A DNA stretch of 64,000 bases, taken from positions 54,353 to 118,352 of the forward strand of contig DXCO01000035.1 in NCBI GenBank assembly GCA_019115945.1, written 5' to 3'. The DNA is from Candidatus Borkfalkia excrementavium (lineage in GTDB: Bacteria; Bacillota; Clostridia; Christensenellales; Borkfalkiaceae). The translations under genes and the position numbers were made by a program. The notes under the pieces were generated by a model. The model saw only the letters and a program-made list of their open reading frames with translations, was not told where the DNA came from and ran no database searches. Each line of letters begins with the position of its first letter. The first letter of the stretch is position 1. Below, piece by piece: positions 19,338-26,177 of the stretch.

Positions 19338-20105
19338 ATGTTAAAATCGATAGCAGTTGTGGAAGGTAACGGCGAATTCGCAAAAGAGACGGCGGAGTAT
19401 TTGAAGGGGAAAGGGTATTCGATCGCCGGGGTAACGGACGAAGGCGATCAGGGGCTGGAAATTATCCGCCGAAGCAGTCCCGACGTTATCATTTTAGGCA
19501 TGGTCCTCAAAGGGATCGACGGGCTTGAATTTTTGGATAAACTGCGCGAGATCCCGGGAAGAAAGAATGTGATCGTCACGGGGAATTTTTCCGATGACGC
19601 CGTCGTTTCAAAGGTGCTCGCAAAGGGGGCGAAATATTATCTGATGAAGCCCGTCCAGCCGGAAGTCATCGCCGCGCGGGTCGCGGAACTTGCGGAGGAG
19701 GAGCAGACGCGGTCTGTGCTGACGGGCGTTAAAGAGCGGCGCAGTTCCGTAAGTCTGGACGAAAAGATCAGCACGATCTTTATCAGTATGGGGATTCCTG
19801 CCAGCATCAAGGGGTATTCATACCTGAGGGAAGGAATTAAAATGGCCGTGCAGGATCCTGCCATTATCAACAATATCACGAAACAACTGTATCCGAAGAT
19901 AGCGGAAAAGTTTTCCACTACGGCAAGCAAGGTGGAACGGGCGATCCGACACAGCATCGAAGTCGCGTTCAATAAAGGCAGGATCGACGCGATCAATCAG
20001 ATTTTCGGCGTCCGCGTTTATATCGGTACGGAAAAACCTACGAACAGCGAATTTATTGCGCTGCTGGCGGACAAACTTCTGCTTGAATCCGTTTCGTCGA
20101 CCTGA
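19338..20105 (+). CDS. spo0A: Spo0A sporulation master regulator with degenerate receiver domain
   Basis: 255 residues. The C-terminal half is clearly Spo0A: ISMGIPASIKGYSYLREGI, the TTASKVERAIRHSIEVAFNKG recognition region and QIFGVRVY. The N-terminal half folds like a CheY receiver but the phosphoacceptor Asp of VLDIIMPHxDGL is Gly (IILGMVLKGIDGL), and the usual DDN acidic pocket reads VEGN. The conserved Thr (IVTGN) and Lys (LMKPV) remain. Phosphorelay control as in Bacillus therefore looks impossible or strongly altered. Upstream 0A boxes suggest the DNA-binding role persists. A GAGGTGG ribosome site fits ATG 19338. Confidence 0.93.
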   Translation: MLKSIAVVEGNGEFAKETAEYLKGKGYSIAGVTDEGDQGLEIIRRSSPDVIILGMVLKGIDGLEFLDKLREIPGRKNVIVTGNFSDDAVVSKVLAKGAKYYLMKPVQPEVIAARVAELAEEEQTRSVLTGVKERRSSVSLDEKISTIFISMGIPASIKGYSYLREGIKMAVQDPAIINNITKQLYPKIAEKFSTTASKVERAIRHSIEVAFNKGRIDAINQIFGVRVYIGTEKPTNSEFIALLADKLLLESVSST

Positions 20106-20128
20106 TTGCGGAAAATGACCCGATTCTC

Positions 20129-20157
20129 TTTACTTTTGATGCGTGGGATGATATAAT
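20129..20157 (+). promoter_or_regulatory. Promoter of the YdbC-like gene
   Basis: TTTACT, 17-bp spacer, TATAAT. Confidence 0.7.
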
Positions 20158-20190
20158 AAAGGAACAGAATTCAGCGCGGAGGAAATTGCA

Positions 20191-20412
20191 ATGGCAGAAC
20201 TGAAATATGAAATTACGGAAAAGCTCGGCACGCTCGGAGAATCCGCTAACGGCTGGACCAAAGAACTGAACATGGTCAGTTGGAACGATCGCGAGCCTGT
20301 ATACGATGTACGGACGTGGAGCCCCGATCACGACAGGATGGGAAAGGGGATCACGTTTGCGCCCGATGAAATGAAGATGTTGAAAGAACTTTTGGATAAA
20401 CTCGATATCTGA
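20191..20412 (+). CDS. YdbC-like protein (PC4-type ssDNA-binding fold)
   Basis: 73 residues. GWTKELNMVSWNDREPVYDVRTWSPDH and GKGITFAPDEMKML resemble the YdbC family, which has the PC4 transcription-coactivator fold and binds single-stranded DNA. Its role in bacteria is not well defined. Own promoter, GGAGG ribosome site and terminator: a monocistronic gene. Confidence 0.82.
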   Translation: MAELKYEITEKLGTLGESANGWTKELNMVSWNDREPVYDVRTWSPDHDRMGKGITFAPDEMKMLKELLDKLDI

Positions 20413-20419
20413 AAACGGA

Positions 20420-20445
20420 AAGACGGCCGTAAGGCCGTCTTTTTA
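20420..20445 (+). terminator. Terminator after YdbC-like gene
   Basis: AAGACGGCC / GGCCGTCTT stem followed by TTTT. Confidence 0.88.
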
Positions 20446-20484
20446 CGTTCGCGGCGAATCTTTTCGGATATTGCCCCGTTTTAG

Positions 20485-20513
20485 TGGAAAAATTTTTGTT
20501 TTTGTTATATAAT
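20485..20513 (+). promoter_or_regulatory. purB promoter
   Basis: TGGAAA, 17-bp spacer, TATAAT. Confidence 0.55.
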
Positions 20514-20548
20514 ATTGATTCGGAAAGAAAAATTACGGAGATTTGGTT

Positions 20549-21985
20549 ATGTTTGATACCTCTGTTTACGAAAACCCTCTGCTGACAAGATACGCGAGCC
20601 GCGAAATGGCGGAAAATTTTTCGGACGACAAAAAGTTCCGCCTGTGGAGAAGGTGCTGGATTGCCCTTGCCGAAGCGGAGAAAGAATTGGGCCTGAACAT
20701 TACGGATGCCCAGATCGCTGAAATGAAACAATATGCCGACGACATCAATTACGAAGATGCCAAAAAATTTGAAAGCGAGGTCCGCCACGACGTTATGGCG
20801 CACGTCAAGGCGTTCGGCAAACAGGCAAAATCGGCCATGCCGATCATTCATCTGGGCGCTACGTCCTGTTTCGTGACGGATAACGCCGAGGTGATGATCA
20901 TCGACGATGCTTTGGATATGGTATTGACGAAACTTGTCAACGTGATGGACAAGTTGAAAAAATTTGCGCTCAGATATAAGGATCTCCCCACCCTCGGGTT
21001 TACCCATCTGCAGCCGGCGCAACTTACGACGGTCGGCAAGCGCGCGACGCTGTGGCTTTCCGATCTTTTGATGGATTACGTTTCTTTGAAAAATCTGAAA
21101 GATACGGTAAAACTGCGCGGCGTAAAGGGTACGACCGGCACGCAGGCAAGTTTTCTGGATCTTTTCAACGGAGACGGGGAAAAGGTACAAGAACTCGAAA
21201 GGCGGGTCGTTCGCAAACTCGGCTATGAAAAAGTTTACGGGGTTACGGGGCAGACGTATCCGAGAAAGTTCGATTACAATGTTCTGTGCGTTCTCTCTCA
21301 GATTGCGCAGAGCGCCTATCGTTTTTCCAACGACATCCGCCTGCTGCAGCATATGAAAGAGGTGGAGGAGCCCTTCGAAAAACATCAGATCGGTTCTTCC
21401 GCGATGGCGTATAAACGCAACCCGATGCGCAGCGAACGCGTCGGATCGCTCGCGCGCTATGTGCTCAGCCTCCCGATCAATGCGGCGGTTACCGCATCCA
21501 CGCAGTGGTTCGAGAGAACGCTCGACGACAGCGCGAACAAGCGCATCGTGATCGCGCAGGCATTCCTCTCCGTAGATGCAATTCTCAATCTGTATTTGAA
21601 TATATCCGAAAATCTTGTCGTATACGACAAAGTGATCAAAAAGCATATCGATGCGGAACTTCCTTTTATGGCTACGGAAAACATCATGATGGAATGCGTG
21701 AAGGCGGGAGGGAACCGTCAGGAACTGCATGAACGTATCCGCGTGCTGTCTATGGAGGCCTCGAAAAACGTCAAAGCGGAGGGCAAAGAAAACAATCTGA
21801 TCGACCTGATCAAAGCGGACGAAATGTTCGCGCCGGTCCGGGACAAACTGGATAACATTCTCGACGCTAAAAATTTTATCGGCAGAAGCCCCGAACAGGT
21901 CGTAAAATTTATTTCGGAAGAGATCGACCCCGTCCTTGAACAGTATAAGGACAGGCTGGGCGAAAGCGGAGAAGTCCGCGTGTGA
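20549..21985 (+). CDS. purB: Adenylosuccinate lyase
   Basis: Fumarase/aspartase-superfamily lyase of purine synthesis, removing fumarate from SAICAR and adenylosuccinate. 478 residues from ATG 20549, which has a GGAG site at the right distance; the TTG at 20543 in the track is less likely. The active-site HLGATSCFVTDN region, TLGFTHLQPAQ and the signature loop IGSSAMAYKRNPMRSER are present. The length and the KGTTGTQASF segment match the longer eukaryote-like PurB form common in Clostridia and Bacteroidetes. No terminator seen before the Suf pair, which has its own promoter. Confidence 0.95.
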   Translation: MFDTSVYENPLLTRYASREMAENFSDDKKFRLWRRCWIALAEAEKELGLNITDAQIAEMKQYADDINYEDAKKFESEVRHDVMAHVKAFGKQAKSAMPIIHLGATSCFVTDNAEVMIIDDALDMVLTKLVNVMDKLKKFALRYKDLPTLGFTHLQPAQLTTVGKRATLWLSDLLMDYVSLKNLKDTVKLRGVKGTTGTQASFLDLFNGDGEKVQELERRVVRKLGYEKVYGVTGQTYPRKFDYNVLCVLSQIAQSAYRFSNDIRLLQHMKEVEEPFEKHQIGSSAMAYKRNPMRSERVGSLARYVLSLPINAAVTASTQWFERTLDDSANKRIVIAQAFLSVDAILNLYLNISENLVVYDKVIKKHIDAELPFMATENIMMECVKAGGNRQELHERIRVLSMEASKNVKAEGKENNLIDLIKADEMFAPVRDKLDNILDAKNFIGRSPEQVVKFISEEIDPVLEQYKDRLGESGEVRV

Positions 21986-22041
21986 TCGGATAAGAAACAA
22001 ATTCGGCGGTAATTCAGACTGGGAATCATGCGCTCATTCGT

Positions 22042-22070
22042 TTGACAGGGCGCCCGTATGCGGATATAAT
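22042..22070 (+). promoter_or_regulatory. Perfect consensus promoter of the SufC/SufB-like pair
   Basis: TTGACA, 17-bp spacer, TATAAT, both hexamers exact. Leaves a leader of about 60 nt. Confidence 0.85.
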
Positions 22071-22136
22071 TTGAGGGCAAAAAGCGAATACTGTTATGGC
22101 GTGAAGACAAAAGAAACACGCAATCAAGGAGAAAGG

Positions 22137-22859
22137 ATGCTCGAACTGAAAAATATATCCTATTCCGTCAAAGACGAAACGACGGGAAGAAAACAGGATA
22201 TTCTGAAAGACGTCAATCTGACGTTCGAGGATAAAAGCATCAGCGTGATCACGGGCCCGAACGGGAGCGGCAAATCGACGCTGATCAAAATCATCATGGG
22301 CTTTGACCGTCCGACCGCGGGAAAAGTCCTGTTTGACGGAGAAGATATCACAGAACTCGGCATTACCGACCGGGCGCGCCGCGGCTTTACCATCGCCTTT
22401 CAGCAGCCGGTCCGTTTCAAAGGCATTACCGTAAAAAAATTATTGGAATTGGCCTGCGGAAAAAAACTGGGGATCGACGAAATGTGCGATTGCCTGTCCT
22501 CAGTGGGGCTCTGTGCGCGCAATTATATCGACCGCGCGGTGGACGGGACCCTTTCGGGCGGAGAACTCAAGCGTATCGAACTTGCCGTCGCGATGGCAAA
22601 GGGCGGAGATGTATTTCTTCTCGACGAGCCTGAAGCGGGTATCGATCTGTGGAGTTTTGAAGATCTCGTAAAAATATTCGATAAATTGCGGGACAAGACG
22701 GTCATTATCGTCAGTCACCAGCAGCGGATCCTCGAAACGGCGGATAAGATCATCCTGCTCGATCATGATACGGTCACTTCCGCGGATAAAAAGGACGATC
22801 TTTTTGCACTTTTGACGAGGCGGCCCTCCCTTTGTTGGAGAGAGGTCAAGGAGAGTTGA
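22137..22859 (+). CDS. SufC-like ABC ATPase of Fe-S cluster assembly
   Basis: 240 residues from ATG 22137, preceded by GGAGAAAGG; the track start at 21936 includes the promoter and is wrong. Walker A GPNGSGKST, Q-loop FQQPVRFKGIT, signature TLSGGELKR, Walker B VFLLDEPEAGID and the switch His in VSHQQ are seen. With the adjacent SufB/D-like protein it forms a two-gene minimal Suf system of the kind described in archaea and anaerobic Firmicutes (SmsC/SmsB). The complex builds or transfers Fe-S clusters in the cytoplasm. No SufS, SufU or SufD lies nearby. Confidence 0.88.
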   Translation: MLELKNISYSVKDETTGRKQDILKDVNLTFEDKSISVITGPNGSGKSTLIKIIMGFDRPTAGKVLFDGEDITELGITDRARRGFTIAFQQPVRFKGITVKKLLELACGKKLGIDEMCDCLSSVGLCARNYIDRAVDGTLSGGELKRIELAVAMAKGGDVFLLDEPEAGIDLWSFEDLVKIFDKLRDKTVIIVSHQQRILETADKIILLDHDTVTSADKKDDLFALLTRRPSLCWREVKES

Positions 22860-22861
22860 CT

Positions 22862-23779
22862 ATGGATAAGACAGATTCCGAACTTCTGGAAACGATTGCC
22901 GATCTCCACGGGATTCCCGAAGGAAGTTTTAATATCAGAAAAAACGGCAAATTGCTGGCCCGCAATTCCACGGCGGACATCGAGATCGTCCCGAAAAAGG
23001 ATAAAGACGGTATCGATATCATCGTTAAGGCGGGCGTGAAAAACAAATCCGTGCATATTCCCGTATTGCTGACGGTGGGCGATTTTCAGGATACGGTATA
23101 CAACGATTTCTTTATCGGAGAAAATGCGGACGTTACGATCATTGCGGGATGCGGGATCCATAACGAAACGTGCGGAAATGCCGAACATAACGGATTGCAT
23201 ACCTTTTATCTGGCAAAAAATGCAAAGGTCAAATATGTCGAAAAGCATTTTGCATCCGGAGACGGAACGGGAAAAAAGGTGTTTGATCCCATTACAAAGA
23301 TTTACTTAAAGGAAAATGCCTGCTTTGTCATGGAGGCGACACAACTGGGCGGGGTCACATATACGAACAGAAAGACGTACGCGACGCTCGGCAAAAAATC
23401 GCAGTTGATCGTGAAAGAAAAGATCCTGACCGATCACGAAGAGCAGGCGCTCACCGATTTCAAAGTTACCCTGAAAGGAAAGGGGAGCCGTGCGGATATT
23501 GTCAGCCGCAGCGTGGCAAAGGGAAGATCCGTTCAGAAATTTGCATCCGACCTGATCGGGAAAAACGAATGTTTCGGCCATGTGGAATGCGACGGGATCC
23601 TCCTTGACGGAGCGCGGATCGTTTCCACGCCGAAAATCGATGCGGTGAGTCCGGAGGCGAGCCTGGTACATGAGGCGGCCGTCGGTAAAATCGCGGGAGA
23701 ACAGTTGCTCAAATTGATGAGCCTCGGCCTTACCGAACAGGAAGCGGAGGATGCGGTCATCAAAGGATTTTTGAATTAA
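22862..23779 (+). CDS. SufB/SufD-like scaffold of Fe-S cluster assembly
   Basis: 305 residues from ATG 22862, two bases after the SufC-like stop, with an AAGGAGAG site; the track's TTG start is 10 codons too early. The beta-helix core is recognisable: the GCGIHNETCGNAEHNGLHTF segment with cysteines, KYVEKHFASGDG, and the C-terminal conserved block EASLVHEAAVGKIAGEQLLKLMSLGLTEQEA typical of SufB/D. It is much shorter than SufB (about 470), as in the SmsB group. Partner of the ATPase upstream. Confidence 0.88.
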   Translation: MDKTDSELLETIADLHGIPEGSFNIRKNGKLLARNSTADIEIVPKKDKDGIDIIVKAGVKNKSVHIPVLLTVGDFQDTVYNDFFIGENADVTIIAGCGIHNETCGNAEHNGLHTFYLAKNAKVKYVEKHFASGDGTGKKVFDPITKIYLKENACFVMEATQLGGVTYTNRKTYATLGKKSQLIVKEKILTDHEEQALTDFKVTLKGKGSRADIVSRSVAKGRSVQKFASDLIGKNECFGHVECDGILLDGARIVSTPKIDAVSPEASLVHEAAVGKIAGEQLLKLMSLGLTEQEAEDAVIKGFLN

Positions 23780-23824
23780 AGTACGGCGGCGGTCTTTTCT
23801 TTTTTGGAAAAAACCAAAATTAGC

Positions 23825-23858
23825 AAAACAGGCAGTTTTTTCGGACTGCCTGTTTTTT
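23825..23858 (+). terminator. Terminator after the Suf pair
   Basis: AAAACAGGCAGT / ACTGCCTGTTTT stem, loop TTTTTCGG, followed by T run. Confidence 0.88.
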
Positions 23859-23864
23859 GTCGCA

Positions 23865-23897
23865 TTTACAAAACATTAACAAAACAAATACAATAAA
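23865..23897 (+). promoter_or_regulatory. Three 11-bp direct repeats upstream of the 23971 gene
   Basis: TTTACAAAACA, TTAACAAAACA and AATACAATAAA run head to tail with exact 11-bp period, then a TATAAT at 23935-23940. The first two units share TTWACAAA with the repeats before the response regulator at 15238. Confidence 0.6.
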
Positions 23898-23970
23898 TTA
23901 ATATCCGATTGATAAAACGGAAACATACCGGCTGTATAATAAGCCCATAAAAATCAAGGAGGCAACCTTT

Positions 23971-24318
23971 ATGTTGCAGGAAAAAGAAAAATCTTATGCG
24001 GAAGATCTCATGCGGGAGTACAGCCCCGAAAAAAAGACGGATCTGGATACGCTGCGCGCCCTTGACCGTAAGGTCAAACAGCCCGCGCAGATCGTGGCAT
24101 ATACGCTCGGGATCATCGGGGCGCTTGTTCTCGGCGTGGGAATGTGCCTTGCAATGAAAGTCATCGGCGAACTGATGCCGCTCGGGATCGTGATCGGGGT
24201 CGTCGGCATCGCGATCGTAGTTGCGAATTATTTTATCTATAAGGCGATTCTTAAAAAACGCAGAGAAAAATATTCAGACGAGATCGTCCGGCTGAGCAAT
24301 AAAATCCTGAATGATTAA
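23971..24318 (+). CDS. Small two-helix membrane protein (paralogue of the 17967 gene)
   Basis: 115 residues with a charged N-terminal third, LRALDRKVKQPAQI, two glycine-rich hydrophobic helices (about 41-63 and 69-90) and a basic end KKRREKYSDEIVRLSNKIL. It aligns end to end with the last gene of the two-component operon. Similar proteins in Clostridia are sometimes named dihydropteridine reductase; nothing in the sequence supports a redox enzyme. AAGGAGG ribosome site, own terminator, and upstream repeats that suggest control by the response regulator at 15322. Confidence 0.8.
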   Translation: MLQEKEKSYAEDLMREYSPEKKTDLDTLRALDRKVKQPAQIVAYTLGIIGALVLGVGMCLAMKVIGELMPLGIVIGVVGIAIVVANYFIYKAILKKRREKYSDEIVRLSNKILND

Positions 24319-24346
24319 AAAAGGGCGGGGGATCCCCGCCCTTTTT
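24317..24346 (+). terminator. Terminator after the 23971 gene
   Basis: AAAGGGCGGGG / CCCCGCCCTTT stem with GATC loop and T run. Confidence 0.9.
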
Positions 24347-24449
24347 ATCATAAAGTGCATGGCGTTGGAAAGCGGAGCGCATTTTTTATCACGCATACAC
24401 CTTGTTTTGCGTATGTATATAAGGAAGGGTTTTTACGGAGGATAAAAAA

Positions 24450-25223
24450 TTGGGCTTTCTTTCCGATCTGCCGTTATGGGTGCAGGCTCTTTTTGCAACT
24501 TTGTTTACGTATGCGATGACAGCGGCCGGGGCAGTTTTTGTTTTTCTGTCAAAAAATTTCAACAAAAAAATTCTGACCGTCATGATGGGGCTCGCTGCGG
24601 GGATCATGATCGCGGCGAGTTTTTTTTCGCTTCTGCTCCCGGCAAAGGAAAGATGCGAAGCGTCCGGGCAAAATCCCGCTTTTATTCTGACGGTGGGTTT
24701 TTTGGCGGGCGGTGCGTTTATCGTTCTGTCGGATATCCTGCTGGGAAGGCTGTCGGCATTTTCCGAAAGAGAAAAAAAGAGCGGATTTCTCATGAGTACG
24801 GCAATGACTTTGCATAATATACCGGAAGGGCTTGCTGTAGGGGTCGCCTTCGGTTCCATTGCCGGCGGCGCTCCGGCGGTGTCGGCCGTCATGCTGGCGC
24901 TGGGGATCGGCATTCAGAACTTTCCGGAAGGGCTTTGCGTCTCTGTTCCTTTGAGAAGACAGGGGATGTCGCCGGGAAAGGCATTCTTTGTCGGTCAGGC
25001 GTCCGGATTCGTCGAAGTACCGTCCGGCATCCTCGGGGCGCTTGCGGTCGGCGTCGTATCCTCGCTTCTTCCGTGGGCTCTGGCATTTTCCGCGGGCGCA
25101 ATGATCGCGGTCGTCTGTTCTGAACTGATCCCTTCGGGGTTTGCGGAAAACAAGACGGCTGCATCCTGCGGCGTTATATTCGGGTTTTCCCTGATGATGT
25201 TTTTGGATATTTTGCTCGGATAA
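24450..25223 (+). CDS. ZIP-family metal transporter (ZupT-like)
   Basis: 257 residues from TTG 24450, chosen for its GGAGGATAAAAAA ribosome site. About eight membrane helices. The binuclear metal site is visible in helix IV as MTLHNIPEGLAVG and in helix V as IQNFPEGLCV, typical of ZupT/GufA ZIP proteins that import Zn, Fe or other divalent metals. Metal preference cannot be read from the sequence. No terminator before the SDR gene 37 bp later. Confidence 0.92.
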   Translation: MGFLSDLPLWVQALFATLFTYAMTAAGAVFVFLSKNFNKKILTVMMGLAAGIMIAASFFSLLLPAKERCEASGQNPAFILTVGFLAGGAFIVLSDILLGRLSAFSEREKKSGFLMSTAMTLHNIPEGLAVGVAFGSIAGGAPAVSAVMLALGIGIQNFPEGLCVSVPLRRQGMSPGKAFFVGQASGFVEVPSGILGALAVGVVSSLLPWALAFSAGAMIAVVCSELIPSGFAENKTAASCGVIFGFSLMMFLDILLG

Positions 25224-25260
25224 AGGTATATTTTTTTTCAAACGGGCAAAAATCCTTATT

Positions 25261-26136
25261 ATGGAAACGCCGAAAGTCAACGAAGCGAAACAAACGGAAC
25301 TGAAAAAGCAACCGGAAACGCCGGAAAAGGCTGCGCCGGAAAAGAACAAAAAGACGGTCATCATCATCGGCGCCTCATCGGGGATCGGATACGAGAGCGC
25401 GCTGAAACTGATCGGGCGTAATTATCACGTCGTCAATATTTCCCGCACCCCCTGTCCGTTAGAGAGGGTAAAGAACTATGCGGCAGACATCACGGTAGGG
25501 AGCACGCTGGAAAAAGCGCTTCATGCCGTAGCGGAAAAGACGCAGTATTTTTACGCGCTCGTCTATTGTGCGGGCTTTTCGATGGCTGCGCCCATCGAAT
25601 ACGTCAATCAGAAGGACTACCGCTATCTCTTCGAGGTCAATTTTTTCGGAGCGCTCCGAGCGATCCAGTCCGCCGTGCCCTTTATGAAAAAGAAGGGCGG
25701 CAGGATCGTTCTGGTCAGTTCCATGGGCGGGCTTCTTCCCGTGGCGTTCGACAGTTTTTACAGCAGTTCGAAGGCGGCTCTGGATATGCTGGCAAAGAGT
25801 GCGGCGATCGAATTGGAGCCCTATAACATACGCCTCACTTCCGTACAGCCGGGCGGTACGTCCACAAGTTTTACCTTCAAACGCAAGGTGTACGGGGATG
25901 AAGACAACGGGGAATATGCTTCCCGCTTGAACAAAGCGACGGCCGCTCTGGCCAACATAGAGCAGGGCGGCATGAGCGCGGGCGAGGTCGCCAGAACGAT
26001 AGCCGACGTTCTCGACATGAAAAAGCCGCCAGCACAGGTGCAATGCGGCGGCAAAAATAAATTTTACGCTGTTGCGCAGAGGCTGTTGCCCGGAAATATG
26101 TCGCTCTATCTGAATAAGAAAAAATACAGGCAATAA
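25261..26136 (+). CDS. Short-chain dehydrogenase/reductase
   Basis: 291 residues. A lysine/glutamate/proline-rich N-terminal extension of about 35 residues precedes a classical SDR: GASSGIG cofactor loop, CAGFS, catalytic Ser in VLVSSMGG and YSSSKAAL with the Tyr-Lys pair, then VQPGGTST. Substrate unknown. No clear Shine-Dalgarno before ATG 25261, so coupling with the transporter or a different start remains possible. Confidence 0.85.
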   Translation: METPKVNEAKQTELKKQPETPEKAAPEKNKKTVIIIGASSGIGYESALKLIGRNYHVVNISRTPCPLERVKNYAADITVGSTLEKALHAVAEKTQYFYALVYCAGFSMAAPIEYVNQKDYRYLFEVNFFGALRAIQSAVPFMKKKGGRIVLVSSMGGLLPVAFDSFYSSSKAALDMLAKSAAIELEPYNIRLTSVQPGGTSTSFTFKRKVYGDEDNGEYASRLNKATAALANIEQGGMSAGEVARTIADVLDMKKPPAQVQCGGKNKFYAVAQRLLPGNMSLYLNKKKYRQ

Positions 26137-26168
26137 AAAAGAGGGATCGGAAAAGATCCCTCTTTTTT
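26135..26168. terminator. Bidirectional terminator between SDR and leuS
   Basis: AAAAAAGAGGGATC / GATCCCTCTTTTTT perfect stem, A run on one side and T run on the other, between convergent genes. Confidence 0.92.
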
Positions 26169-26177
26169 ATTGTCGGA

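Noticed and set aside
20351-22000. 549-residue minus-strand ORF
   Set aside because: Antisense shadow of purB; no ribosome site and shadow-type composition.
21936-22136. 67-codon N-terminal extension of the SufC-like gene
   Set aside because: Contains the perfect promoter and overlaps purB; ATG 22137 has the ribosome site.
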